DNA of 64,000 bases from Chroogloeocystis siderophila 5.2 s.c.1. GTDB lineage: Bacteria > Cyanobacteriota > Cyanobacteriia > Cyanobacteriales > Chroococcidiopsidaceae. Positions 8,102 through 17,120 of this stretch are shown piece by piece. A program made the position numbers and the translations under genes. Under the pieces are notes generated by a model. The model made no database searches. It was not told the origin of the DNA and saw only the letters and a program-made list of their open reading frames with translations. The stretch spans positions 124,001-188,000 of the forward strand of contig NZ_MRCC01000009.1 of assembly GCF_001904655.1 (NCBI RefSeq), given 5' to 3'. Within the stretch, counting starts at the first letter, position 1. The number at the start of each line of letters is the position of its first letter.

Positions 8102-8827
8102 TTATGAATCAAAATGAATTAATTGTTGCGTATTTTGTGTGAAGCGATGATCGTCACTTAAGCGACCATCTTCCATATGAATAATGCGCTCTGCAACGTC
8201 TAAAATACGATTATCGTGTGTCACCATGACAATTGTGCAGCTTTGTTCTTGAGCAAGATGCTGCATCAATTCAACAACAGCACGACCAGATTTGCTATCT
8301 AAAGATGCTGTTGGTTCGTCAGCTAAGACAAGTTTAGGTTGATTAACTAAAGCCCTAGCGATCGCAACGCGCTGTTTTTGTCCGCCAGAGAGATTTTCGG
8401 GGTAGTAATTGAGGCGATCGCCTAAACCAACGGCTTGGAGAATTGTTTGCGATTGCGATCGCGCAGCTTGCAGCGAAATGTTATTGTTGACTTGCGCTGC
8501 CATTTGCACATTTTGCTGTGCTGTGAGAAATCCTAGTAGGTTGTGTGATTGAAAAATATAACCGATTTGACGTCGCAGTTTGGTTAGCTTTTGTTGACTA
8601 GCACCAGCTAATTCTTGACCGAGAAGCTGAATACTTCCAGATTGTACAGAACGCAAACCACCAATCAAACTTAGTAAAGTTGTTTTTCCCGATCCTGATT
8701 GTCCTGTAATAATAACAAACTCTCCTGCACCTATTTCTAAATTAATATTGAGTAAAGTTTGCTTTTGCAAAACGCCTTTACCGTAGTAGTGATTGAGAGA
8801 TTGGATTTTAAGTGCTGGGTGTTGCAT
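8102..8827 (-). CDS. devA: DevA-type ABC exporter ATP-binding subunit
   Basis: This is the ATPase of a DevBCA exporter. The 241-aa protein carries Walker A GQSGSGKT (42-49), ABC signature LSGGQ (146-150) and Walker B LVLADE (166-171), in the layout of the MacB/LolD-like family. It follows the FtsX-type permease by 10 bp and ends the devBCA operon. In Anabaena, DevBCA with a TolC-like outer-membrane channel exports heterocyst glycolipids; paralogues exist in non-heterocystous species. The substrate here is unknown. The next genes downstream are the methyltransferase/P450 set, so export of its product is conceivable. Confidence 0.93.
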   Translation of the reverse strand: MQHPALKIQSLNHYYGKGVLQKQTLLNINLEIGAGEFVIITGQSGSGKTTLLSLIGGLRSVQSGSIQLLGQELAGASQQKLTKLRRQIGYIFQSHNLLGFLTAQQNVQMAAQVNNNISLQAARSQSQTILQAVGLGDRLNYYPENLSGGQKQRVAIARALVNQPKLVLADEPTASLDSKSGRAVVELMQHLAQEQSCTIVMVTHDNRILDVAERIIHMEDGRLSDDHRFTQNTQQLIHFDS

Positions 8828-8837
8828 AGATTACTGA

Positions 8838-10004
8838 TTAACTAAAAATATCTGCTGGATCAGCCGCCCGCAGTTTACGGATAGCGATCGCACCTGATAC
8901 GCAGCACATCACAACTGTCAAGAGTAGGACTAACAAAGCGCGGCTGATTGTCATTGCAATTGGTAAGAGCGTTTCTTTTTGCACTATATTATACTGAAAT
9001 AGCGCAAAGGCAAATCCAGGCAGATAACCTAAAGCAGCTAAGATTAAAGCTTGTTGAAAAACAACAATTAATAAGTAAAGTTGAGTATATCCTATTGCTT
9101 TGAGTGTTGCGTATTCTGGCAAATGATCGGCAATTTCACTGTACAATATTTGATAAACAATCACAGTCCCGACGACAAATGCCATGATTGTTCCTAAAGT
9201 AAAGATAAAACCGATTGCTGTACTACTTGCCCAATAATATTTTTCAAAATCAATAAATTCTTGCTTAGAGAGAAGTCTGATATCTTTTTGCGTTATAGAA
9301 TTCCGCAGCTTTTCAAGAACAGCTTCGGTATTTGCTCCTGGTTTGAGCTTTACTAAGCCTAAATCAATAAGTCCAAGTTTGCGTCCGTCTTGATTAAATA
9401 GCCGGAAAAAATTCAAATCGCTTGTGATTAAATTACCATCAGCACCGAATGACGTTCCTAACTGAAATAATCCACCGATTCTGATGGTGCGTCCTCCTAC
9501 TTCTGTTGCGATCGCCTTTCCTTGTAAAAAGTCAGCAGCAACTGTACCAAATTCCTGGCGCGAACCTTGGTCGAACAAAAACACATCTGGTTGCTTAATT
9601 TTATCGAGGTTTTGTTGGACTCCTGGTAAGTTGACGATAGAAGAATCGGGGTCAAATCCAATGACTTGAATACTACGCAGCTTGCGTGTTTGAGGGTTTC
9701 TCCATGAAGTAAAACCTATATAAATAGGATGAACGGATTCCACTTCCTCAAGTGCTAAAACTTGGTATAAACGCCGCTGCGAAAAAGTTTTCAGAGAAAG
9801 TAATGCATCCGATTGAGGATTGATGACAACAATTTCGCCATTCAAGCTTTGGTGAAACTGAACATTACCATCAAACAATGCTTCTCGAAAACCTAATTGC
9901 ATAAACATTAAAATATTGGCAAAAGCAATTCCAGCTAATGCCACAATTAGCCGTGTTTTTTCACGCGTGAGTTGTAACCATGCCAAAGGAATTTTACGAA
10001 TCAT
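8838..10004 (-). CDS. devC: DevC-type ABC exporter permease (FtsX family)
   Basis: This is the 388-aa permease of the DevBCA complex. It has one N-terminal membrane helix (about 16-35), a large periplasmic domain (about 40-255), and three C-terminal helices (about 263-290, 310-335, 350-375). That arrangement is the FtsX/MacB-like permease topology. The C-terminal RKLRAADPADIF tail is typical of cyanobacterial DevC. It lies between devB and devA with short spacers, so the three genes probably form one transcript. It works with DevA for energy and with DevB for coupling to an outer-membrane channel. Confidence 0.92.
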   Translation of the reverse strand: MIRKIPLAWLQLTREKTRLIVALAGIAFANILMFMQLGFREALFDGNVQFHQSLNGEIVVINPQSDALLSLKTFSQRRLYQVLALEEVESVHPIYIGFTSWRNPQTRKLRSIQVIGFDPDSSIVNLPGVQQNLDKIKQPDVFLFDQGSRQEFGTVAADFLQGKAIATEVGGRTIRIGGLFQLGTSFGADGNLITSDLNFFRLFNQDGRKLGLIDLGLVKLKPGANTEAVLEKLRNSITQKDIRLLSKQEFIDFEKYYWASSTAIGFIFTLGTIMAFVVGTVIVYQILYSEIADHLPEYATLKAIGYTQLYLLIVVFQQALILAALGYLPGFAFALFQYNIVQKETLLPIAMTISRALLVLLLTVVMCCVSGAIAIRKLRAADPADIFS

Positions 10005-10038
10005 TTTCTTGGCATTAATTTAGTATGGTTTATCAAAG

Positions 10039-11238
10039 TTAAACACTAATTTCTACAACCACTTTGGCATAAGTGAAACCAGAAACTAACTCGCTAGCTG
10101 CTGCGGGTAAACTAATTCTGACTTCAACGACTCTCGCATCAACATCCGCAGCGGGATCGCTATCTAAAACATTTTGTTTACCGATTTGTCTACCAACTTG
10201 TGTCACAGTTCCTTGAATTTTTTCAGAAAAAGCTCGGTTTTCGCTAGTGATACTCGCGGTTTGACCAGTACGCACTTTGCTAACATCTTCTTCAAGAACT
10301 TCTGCAACGACAACCATTTGATTGGTACGCGCGAGTTCCGCTATTCCGTTCGAGCTAATTGTTTCTCCAGAACGCGTGTGAATTTTAATGATTTCCCCAT
10401 CAATGGGAGCTTTAATGTAGCTTAATGCTAAATCGGCTTGAGTTAATTTAACAGCCGCTAGCATCCGATTTACTTGAGCTTGGGCTTCGCGCACGTCGGT
10501 TGGGCGGATTTCGGTAATGCGGTTGAGATTGGCTCGCGCTTCCTCAATTTGGCGTTGTAGAGTTGCGATTGTTTCGTTACGAGTTGCTTGGCTTTCATTA
10601 AGTTGTTGTTGTGCGATTTCTGCATTCAAGCGTTTTGTTTCCAGTTCTTGAACAGAGATAGCACCCTCTTGATACAACCGTTGATAACGTTCGTAGTCAC
10701 TTTGAGTGTTACGCTGCGCTGCTACTTGACGCGCAACGGTTGCTTGGAGCGTCTCTTGTTGTCCTGTAAGTTCGGCTTCCAGACGGGCGATCGCGGCTTT
10801 TTGCGCTTCGATTTCTCCGGTTTGCGCTCCTGCTTGGATTTTTGCGAGTGCAGCACGTGCAACTTGTACATCGGCTTGAGCGCTTTCTAGCGCGGCTTGT
10901 AAACGAGTATGCGTATCTAAAATCGCAACGGTTTCACCTGCTTTCACCCAATCGCCTTCTTTTACCAAGATTTGCTCAACTCTCGCGCCTTGTGCTGAAC
11001 TTGGGGGAGATAATGCTACGACTTCTCCTTGTGGTTCTAAGCGTCCTAAAGCAACAACATTGCGAGTCACTGGCGTTGGGTTGGTGACTACTGTAGGCGT
11101 TGGCTGATTTGTTTGGTGAGATCGAATGAAAGCAACAGTACCAACAACAACAGTCGTAGCAAGGATAAACGGAATGCGCCACTTATTTGGCTTGAAGCGT
11201 GACTGTTTTGACCCTGGCTTCTCTGTAACAATTGACAT
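10039..11238 (-). CDS. devB: DevB-type periplasmic adaptor (HlyD family)
   Basis: This is the 399-aa membrane-fusion protein of the DevBCA exporter. One membrane anchor (about residues 23-42) is followed by a first lipoyl half-domain (VEQILVKEGDWVKAGETVA). A long alpha-helical hairpin rich in Gln/Ala/Glu spans about 115-265. The second lipoyl half (IKAPIDGEIIKIHTRSGE) and a beta-barrel come next. It would bridge the DevC/DevA complex and a TolC-type channel. It is the promoter-proximal gene of devBCA. An inverted repeat lies about 30-70 bp upstream of its ATG. Confidence 0.93.
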   Translation of the reverse strand: MSIVTEKPGSKQSRFKPNKWRIPFILATTVVVGTVAFIRSHQTNQPTPTVVTNPTPVTRNVVALGRLEPQGEVVALSPPSSAQGARVEQILVKEGDWVKAGETVAILDTHTRLQAALESAQADVQVARAALAKIQAGAQTGEIEAQKAAIARLEAELTGQQETLQATVARQVAAQRNTQSDYERYQRLYQEGAISVQELETKRLNAEIAQQQLNESQATRNETIATLQRQIEEARANLNRITEIRPTDVREAQAQVNRMLAAVKLTQADLALSYIKAPIDGEIIKIHTRSGETISSNGIAELARTNQMVVVAEVLEEDVSKVRTGQTASITSENRAFSEKIQGTVTQVGRQIGKQNVLDSDPAADVDARVVEVRISLPAAASELVSGFTYAKVVVEISV

Positions 11239-11683
11239 AGTAGCTGGTTTGTAGATCTGAATGTTACTGCTGTGGTGTAAAGTCGTAGTTTATGTTTGAC
11301 ACCACAGTTTGGTATGACGCTAACTGAGGAGAAGTAGGTCCTAAATCCACGCCATGTGTGGGAAACTTCAAATGTAGGGCGCTCTCAAATGGGAAGTTTA
11401 TTCTTTTTTAGATGTCCTTTGAGAGTTGATTTTATGTTTGGCACCTATGCTAAGAGTTGCAAACTCTTAAGCTGCTCGTTGCAATGATTCCGATAACTGA
11501 GATGTAAGAATTTATCAACCTGCCAAAAATGTTCCTATTTGATTTACTATGACACGTTGTACCTTTAATCTAGTTGCGATAAAGGTGTAAAAGTGTGGAA
11601 CTTGTGTTTCTTTTATGTTCACAAGATAAGATGCGCGCAAGTTTGGGGTTTTCTATTTCTGCGATTAGCGGCGAGGATATTAA
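11239..11683. other. Regulatory gap upstream of devBCA
   Basis: No gene is visible in this 445-bp gap. It contains the inverted repeat at 11270-11307 and two near-identical 13-mers TATGTTTGRCACC at 11291-11303 and 11433-11445. These make it a likely control region for devBCA. Confidence 0.5.
11270..11307. promoter_or_regulatory. Inverted repeat upstream of devB, possible operator
   Basis: Perfect 9-bp arms CTGTGGTGT (11270-11278) and ACACCACAG (11299-11307) are separated by 20 bp. The right arm overlaps the first of two direct 13-mers TATGTTTGRCACC. The position, 32-69 bp upstream of the devB ATG, fits an operator or a 5' leader hairpin. No regulator can be named. Confidence 0.4.
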
Positions 11684-11821
11684 TTACTGAGTAGGTGCAA
11701 CTAAATCAGAATCAATGCTTGGCTTGACTGGATGTCTTTGGATGTAAGCGAATAAAGCTGATGTCAGTACGAGGACAACAGAGACAAACACGACTACTTC
11801 AATCATGATGTTGAAACGCAT
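11684..11821 (-). CDS. Small single-pass membrane protein, 45 aa
   Basis: This short ORF encodes 45 residues: a start MRFNIMIE, one strongly hydrophobic helix (about 6-26, VVVFVSVVLVLTSALFAY) and a polar tail ending VAPTQ. Its ATG lies 21 bp after the stop codon of the flavocytochrome gene at 11843. A GGAGGT motif stands 14 nt upstream, a little far for an ideal ribosome site. It could be a small accessory subunit of the reductase encoded just upstream. I do not recognise a family, and the evidence is coding-like composition, hydrophobic pattern and operon position. Confidence 0.55.
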   Translation of the reverse strand: MRFNIMIEVVVFVSVVLVLTSALFAYIQRHPVKPSIDSDLVAPTQ

Positions 11822-11842
11822 AATTCTTAGTGGTTACCTCCA

Positions 11843-13171
11843 TCAAACAAGATTGAAGTGTTCTATATGGATGTATTTGGCGGGAACTTCTAACTCGTGT
11901 AAGGCTTTTTCGACTTCAGCTAAAAAGCGGGGCGAACCACAAAGAAAATAGCGCCAGCCTTCGCGATCGCGCGGAATATGTCGTGCTAGTAGATCCTGAT
12001 TGATATAGCCTGATTCCCCTACCCAATTTTCAGGAGGCTTTTTGATTACATGAGTTACACTCAAGCTCTCTAATTGCTTGTTGAGATATTCTAATTCTTC
12101 GCGGAAAGCCACATTTTCCCAGGAAGCATTGGCGTAAATTAAGTGAATTGGTCGGCGATCGCCGCGTTGAGCAAAGGTAACGAGAATGCTAAACATTGGT
12201 GTAACACCTACACCGTTGGCGATGAGAACTAAGCCACTGAAGCTGAAATGATCTGGAGTAAAAGCACCGTGGGGACCATCAAGAAAAGCTTTTGTCCCTG
12301 GTTGAATGTGTTTGATTTTGTTTGTAAAATCACCAACAGCTTTGATTGTGAGTGCGACTTGATCGGTGCGATCGCCGTTAGAAGAAAACGAAAACGGATG
12401 CTGTTGAATGTGATAAGGAGAGCGATCAAGCGTTAACCAAGCAAATTGTCCTGGAGAAAAACGAATACCTTCATGTCCCTGCGGACGCAGTACGAGTGTC
12501 CAAGCGTTACCTCGTTGTGGAACCACAGTTTCTACCCGATAGGGTTTTTGCATCATCAACCACGGCTTGAGCAAACGGACATAAATCAATGAACCAAACG
12601 CCACAAGCGCTAATAGCGTCCACAGTAAAGCTTTCCAAGGAAGGACAAGATAGTAGTTCACGCCAAAAGCGTGAGCTAGCCCTAGCCCTACCGCAGTTAC
12701 AGCAAAAATTCCGTGACTCACCCGCCACACTTCATAGTTGAGCTTGAGTTTCTGTCGCCATACCGAAGTGACAACAAGTAGTATTAAAGCGATCGTCGAA
12801 ATAATAGCGAATTTTGCTCGCCAAGGAGTCGCAAAAAAGTTGAGCGCTTGTAGGTATTGACGATCGTGAAAAAATAAAATGATCGGATGAGCAAGGATTA
12901 AAGCAAATGCGACTTGGGTGATATAGCGATGGTATTGCAGAACAATATCAATACCGTAAGGAGCCGCGATCGCATCAAAACGCGCTGTCAGTGCAAATTG
13001 CAGCATCATCATTGCCAAGCCTACATATCCAAAAGCCGCAGAAAACTCAATCCAAAAGCCCCTCCCGCTTGGCGCTGGCTGAATCAACAGAATCAACAAC
13101 GGAGAAAGGGTTAACAAAAGATGTAAAGCTATCCAAAATATTCCTACAACCCAGATTTTCTTTTGAAACAT
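11843..13171 (-). CDS. Ferric-reductase-like transmembrane flavocytochrome
   Basis: The 442-aa protein resembles NADPH oxidase/ferric reductase enzymes that pass electrons from NAD(P)H through FAD and haem across the membrane. About six hydrophobic segments fill residues 1-215, with candidate haem-ligand His in AHPIILFFHD and in SHGIFAVTAVGLGLAHAF. A FAD-binding barrel with the HPFSFSS motif follows. The NAD(P)-binding domain has GVGVTPMFSIL and the C-terminal CGSPRFL motif. Possible roles are reduction of extracellular iron or copper, or superoxide production. It is probably co-transcribed with the 45-aa membrane protein downstream. Confidence 0.85.
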   Translation of the reverse strand: MFQKKIWVVGIFWIALHLLLTLSPLLILLIQPAPSGRGFWIEFSAAFGYVGLAMMMLQFALTARFDAIAAPYGIDIVLQYHRYITQVAFALILAHPIILFFHDRQYLQALNFFATPWRAKFAIISTIALILLVVTSVWRQKLKLNYEVWRVSHGIFAVTAVGLGLAHAFGVNYYLVLPWKALLWTLLALVAFGSLIYVRLLKPWLMMQKPYRVETVVPQRGNAWTLVLRPQGHEGIRFSPGQFAWLTLDRSPYHIQQHPFSFSSNGDRTDQVALTIKAVGDFTNKIKHIQPGTKAFLDGPHGAFTPDHFSFSGLVLIANGVGVTPMFSILVTFAQRGDRRPIHLIYANASWENVAFREELEYLNKQLESLSVTHVIKKPPENWVGESGYINQDLLARHIPRDREGWRYFLCGSPRFLAEVEKALHELEVPAKYIHIEHFNLV

Positions 13172-13573
13172 CTTTCTCTTTCCACTTATTTTGAGGGTGG
13201 TGCGATCAAGTTGTTGTTAGACATTTCAACCAAAATCGTAGTGATTAAAATCATCTAACAATTGGGTTAGGCATTTTTTGAGATTTAGAAAAACATATTG
13301 TCTTTCTAGCCGAACGCTTAATTTTTAAACTTAGATGTTCCGTTCAATCCTCTGAGTTTTTCTCTTATCTATCTCATTTGATTCAGGTAGATACTCCAGT
13401 TTGGAGAGTATTTCTTAATGCCAAATAGCTGTAATAACTTTTTGAACTTGAAAAATGTCTTCCAAGTGCATGGGCTAAGACTTGTTTTGTCAAGTATTTA
13501 TTGCTAATTTAACTCTTTCATCGAGGTCAATTCTTGACGCTGTTTTTTGTTTCAGCGCCTTCGTTTAATAACC
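13172..13573. other. Intergenic region without visible features
   Basis: The 402 bp are AT-rich and I see no ORF, RNA gene or clear repeat. They should contain the promoter of the flavocytochrome operon, read from 13171 downward. Confidence 0.5.
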
Positions 13574-14716
13574 CTATCTATTTCGCCTACGCCAGCATAA
13601 ACCTAATATAGCAAACATACTTAAAGCCAATACTGAAACACCCCCAACATTAGCATTAGAGACAGGATCGGCGCGAAAAACTGCGGTTTGACCATTTTCT
13701 AGAAGGGCTTCAAACGTAACTTGACCAGTATTATTTAATCCGCGTCCATCAATCACCAGATCCACGACTTTAGAATTAGCAAGAGGATCGCCAACAGCAA
13801 TAACTTTGTTGGTTACAGGGTTTTTCCCTGTATAAATGCCACTACCACCTCCTGCATGAAGATAAGCTAAAAAGGCAATCTGACCTTGATCGTTAAGTGC
13901 AGGAATTGATTGAAAAAAGCTAAAAGGACCACTATCGTCAATATACGTTTCTATTTCTTGATCTCGTCTCTTTTTAAAGATACCGTGCTTACCATTATTT
14001 AACTGAGCTAAGAAGGCAACCGTGCCATTATTATTGATAACTGGTGAACTGAAAGATCTAAATCTACCAGTACTGTCAGCAACTTTAACAGTTCCTTTAC
14101 CTCTACCAAGAAAGATTCCAGTTGCTCCTGTATCTAAAGTAGCGTGAAACGCAACCGTGCCAGCGTCATTAATAGATGGTACACTAAAAGCACTAGCAGG
14201 ACCATCAGTTCCTACGGTTCTAAAGCCAACGTTAAAGTTACTAAAGCGATCGCGGCTAGAAGCAATCTTTGTTGTTTTACCATTTTGATTAACAAAAATT
14301 CCTGCTTCTGTTGTATCTAAAAGCGCATTAAAAACTATTGCGCCTTGATTGTTTAACTTGGCATGGCTAAAGTAACCAAATTCACGATTACTATCAACAA
14401 TAGTAGTAATTTTTCCATTTTTCTCAGTAAAAACACCTGTATAAGATTGAGCGTAATCTGGACTATAAAAAACGCCAATAAATGACTTGGTGTTGTTGTT
14501 ATTGATAGTAGAACTGAAGAAAATGTGATTAATAGGGCTACCATCAACAACTTTTGTATTTCCGCCTCCTGAACCTGTGAAGATTCCGCTTGGTGGAAGA
14601 TTTTGATCGACAAAACCTTCAAAAATTACGGTTCCTTTATCATTGATAGCAGAACCTCTAAATACGCTATGGGAAGTACTAATTTGACTGATTTGGGTAA
14701 ACTTGTACCGAGACAT
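13574..14716 (-). CDS. Beta-propeller-like repeat protein with C-terminal membrane anchor
   Basis: The 380-aa protein consists of about seven degenerate repeats of roughly 45-50 residues. Their core reads INxxGTVAFxAxLxxGxxGIF, a pattern seen in cyanobacterial and planctomycete surface proteins with sorting tails (DUF7453-like, from memory). The C-terminus is a hydrophobic helix (GGVSVLALSMFAILGL) followed by CWRRRNR. This resembles a PEP-CTERM-type anchor, but a clear PEP box is missing. No signal peptide is visible at the N-terminus, which starts directly with the first repeat; this is odd for an exported protein. The function is unknown. Confidence 0.7.
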   Translation of the reverse strand: MSRYKFTQISQISTSHSVFRGSAINDKGTVIFEGFVDQNLPPSGIFTGSGGGNTKVVDGSPINHIFFSSTINNNNTKSFIGVFYSPDYAQSYTGVFTEKNGKITTIVDSNREFGYFSHAKLNNQGAIVFNALLDTTEAGIFVNQNGKTTKIASSRDRFSNFNVGFRTVGTDGPASAFSVPSINDAGTVAFHATLDTGATGIFLGRGKGTVKVADSTGRFRSFSSPVINNNGTVAFLAQLNNGKHGIFKKRRDQEIETYIDDSGPFSFFQSIPALNDQGQIAFLAYLHAGGGSGIYTGKNPVTNKVIAVGDPLANSKVVDLVIDGRGLNNTGQVTFEALLENGQTAVFRADPVSNANVGGVSVLALSMFAILGLCWRRRNR

Positions 14717-14978
14717 TGTATTGCTTGTGTAGTTAAAAGTTTAAAAGCGTTACGCTGCGAATGAAATCGGAGTTACTTGAAACGAATGTGACAGAAGTAC
14801 AATTTAAGCAGTTGCGATCGCAATGTTTACAAATTAGCTGCGTAAAGATGAATCGTGACTGAGTAGCTGCACCCAAAAGCTACTTGGCTAGCTTCTCAAA
14901 TTTTTCCACAGATTCACGACAAGTGCATTCAAATAACTGAGTAGATGTGTAGATTTTACGTGTGATATGCGTGTAACT

Positions 14979-16103
14979 TTAATGGCGAATTGGTTTTAAT
15001 CCAAGTGCTTGCATGATTTCTGCATCATACACATCTAACTCAAACCATTGTCCCCAGCCAATTCCCAACGATTCTAAAACTTGTCGCACATCTTTGAGGT
15101 AGCGTAGTAGCGAACCACGCGGAACTGTCCAAGGAATTGCACCAAATTCATTGCATAAAACTGCGACGTTGTGAGTTCTTGCCCAATTGGCAACTGGAAA
15201 TAGAAGCGTTATCAGTTTATCTCGATTCCATTGTTGTTGAGCGTAATGCTCCACTGCTTTTTTCGCCTCAGTGTCTTGAATTGCATGGAGTAGAGGAGTC
15301 ACTGTAGTAAGATTTGCAGGATAGGGGATATTTTTCATAAATTGTGTAGCACGCCATCCCCAGGAAGCACCTTGGTGGGTAAAAACAAATGGTTCGTAGA
15401 AGTGGAAGTTATAGACTACATTTTTATCTGCAACAATGCGAGTCAGAGGAAGTGATCGCGCGTTGTTCCAATCGTTTGCAGTCGCACTCACATTGGAACT
15501 GGCAATAATTGTGTGGTGGGGTGCGCCTGTGCGCATAGCTTTAATTAACTCAACTTGTACCCGATCCCAAGCTTGAGGTGTTTCTGCATTCGGTTCGTTC
15601 ATCACTTCCAAAAACACCTTTTCGGGATCGGTATTGCGCAGATGAGTTGCAAAAGCTTTAAAGAATGCAACAAACTTAGCAAGTACAGCAGAATCAGAAT
15701 ACAGCGATTTGGGATGATTAAATGGCGATAAGATGATTCCTAACCCTACTTGAGCGTGGAGACGCACAATCGCATCGAGAGTCACTAGCGAATCAGTCTT
15801 TAAAACACCAGGATTCTTGTTATCGAAAAATGTTGATAAAACAACAGGTAGGCGCGTGTAAGTTAGTCCTAAGCGCTTGTACTGCTGCAATGTTGCTAAT
15901 GTATAGTATCCATCAGCGAGGTTGTGTCGTTGCCAGTGTCCGAGGTTAAAACCTTTAGATAAAGTCTGTAATCGGCTTGGTTGAACTGCGGTAGGTGATG
16001 CAGCATGGAGGCGATCGCGCGCAATCCCTGTTAGCCCAGAAGCCATTGCGAGTAGACCAAACCGGATAAAATGAGAGCGAGAGCAAGAACGAGTATATTG
16101 CAT
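14979..16103 (-). CDS. Secreted glycoside hydrolase family 5 (cellulase-like)
   Basis: The 374-aa product has an N-terminal export signal (about 1-35) ending near LHAASPTA. A TIM-barrel glycosidase domain follows. The acid/base Glu is in EVMNEPN and the nucleophile Glu in VLCNEFGAI, the two classic GH5 motifs. It probably cleaves a beta-linked glucan or mannan in the periplasm or sheath. It ends a minus-strand run with two glycosyltransferases, 9 bp downstream of the first, so it likely trims or remodels a polysaccharide made by that locus. Confidence 0.88.
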   Translation of the reverse strand: MQYTRSCSRSHFIRFGLLAMASGLTGIARDRLHAASPTAVQPSRLQTLSKGFNLGHWQRHNLADGYYTLATLQQYKRLGLTYTRLPVVLSTFFDNKNPGVLKTDSLVTLDAIVRLHAQVGLGIILSPFNHPKSLYSDSAVLAKFVAFFKAFATHLRNTDPEKVFLEVMNEPNAETPQAWDRVQVELIKAMRTGAPHHTIIASSNVSATANDWNNARSLPLTRIVADKNVVYNFHFYEPFVFTHQGASWGWRATQFMKNIPYPANLTTVTPLLHAIQDTEAKKAVEHYAQQQWNRDKLITLLFPVANWARTHNVAVLCNEFGAIPWTVPRGSLLRYLKDVRQVLESLGIGWGQWFELDVYDAEIMQALGLKPIRH

Positions 16104-16112
16104 AAAATTTAT

Positions 16113-17111
16113 TTATATAGATGGTCTCGCGTGTCGAATGCGGTATTTTTGCACAGTTCCGATCATGCGTTGCGCAATAGTTTCAATCTGGTGATAAAAA
16201 GATTGCGGTAGAAACCACAACAAATACGCAGCAACTAAAGTCATCAGCGTACGACGAGGTTCTTTCCAAATACTCCAATGAGTAACCAAAGCTTGATGCA
16301 TCAAATTTACCGCGACTGTTCCCGAGTGCATCCGAATCGCACTTCGCGCCAGCGATTTGAGTTGATAAGCCTTCGCGGGGCGATCGCACTGTGCAACGAG
16401 TTCAGGGGCATAAGTACGAGTTTTTGCGAGAACCTTTTCTAATGACTCAAACTGCTTAAATAAATTTTGCGAAGCCCCTTGAGGATGCACGCGATATAAT
16501 GTGAGCGCTTCAGGAATTCCCTCGATTTGCCAAGACGTTTGAATCGCAATGCGCAGCCAATATTCTAAATCCTCAGCATGATGCAATTGCTCGTCAAAAT
16601 AACAACCCTGCATTGCACTATCTTCTATCACTTCTCGCCGCATGACAGCTGCCGAACCATTCCCAACGACACTATCGATTAAAAGATACGACGGTGTAAT
16701 ATTTTTGAGTTTGGGCATCATAAATGTACCGAGGAAATTGCCCGATTCATCAATAAAAGCCGAGCGACAAAAGCTCACACCCACACTGGGGGATGATTCC
16801 AGATGCGCCAGATGTTTTTCTAGCTTTTGTGGTAGCCACACGTCATCGCCATCTAAAAACGCGATAATCTCACCTTGCGCATGACGAATTCCAGTGTTGC
16901 GTGCTGCGGATACGCCACGATTTGCTTGGTGAATAATCTGAATTCTCGGATCGTTAAACTGCTGACAAATCGCCACACTCGCATCCGGTGAACCATCATC
17001 GACTATTAACAATTCCCAGTTTTGATATGTTTGTGCTACCACCGATGCTACTGCTGTAGCGATATACTTCTCGACTTTGTACACCGGTACGATCACTGTT
17101 ACTTTTTTCAT
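16113..17111 (-). CDS. Glycosyltransferase family 2, tandem copy A
   Basis: This is a 332-aa GT-A transferase. It has the N-terminal VTVIVPVYKVEKYI, the metal-binding FLDGDD motif and a C-terminal region with a hydrophobic helix near AYLLWFLPQSFY. A TTG six bases further upstream is also in frame, but ATG 17111 matches the start of the sister gene exactly and was chosen. The first 371 bp are identical to those of copy B except for one base (16833), while the C-terminal halves have diverged. This points to recent gene conversion. The ATG lies 9 bp past the stop of copy B. The sugar donor and acceptor are unknown. Confidence 0.92.
   Translation of the reverse strand: MKKVTVIVPVYKVEKYIATAVASVVAQTYQNWELLIVDDGSPDASVAICQQFNDPRIQIIHQANRGVSAARNTGIRHAQGEIIAFLDGDDVWLPQKLEKHLAHLESSPSVGVSFCRSAFIDESGNFLGTFMMPKLKNITPSYLLIDSVVGNGSAAVMRREVIEDSAMQGCYFDEQLHHAEDLEYWLRIAIQTSWQIEGIPEALTLYRVHPQGASQNLFKQFESLEKVLAKTRTYAPELVAQCDRPAKAYQLKSLARSAIRMHSGTVAVNLMHQALVTHWSIWKEPRRTLMTLVAAYLLWFLPQSFYHQIETIAQRMIGTVQKYRIRHARPSI
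16741..17111. repeat. Direct repeat A: 5' part of glycosyltransferase copy A
   Basis: This 371-bp segment matches 17770-18140 at 370 positions when read by eye. The single difference is T at 16833 against C at 17862. The identity stops abruptly at the codon after the shared DESG, and the two genes differ from there on. Confidence 0.92.
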
Positions 17112-17120
17112 CTTCAAATA

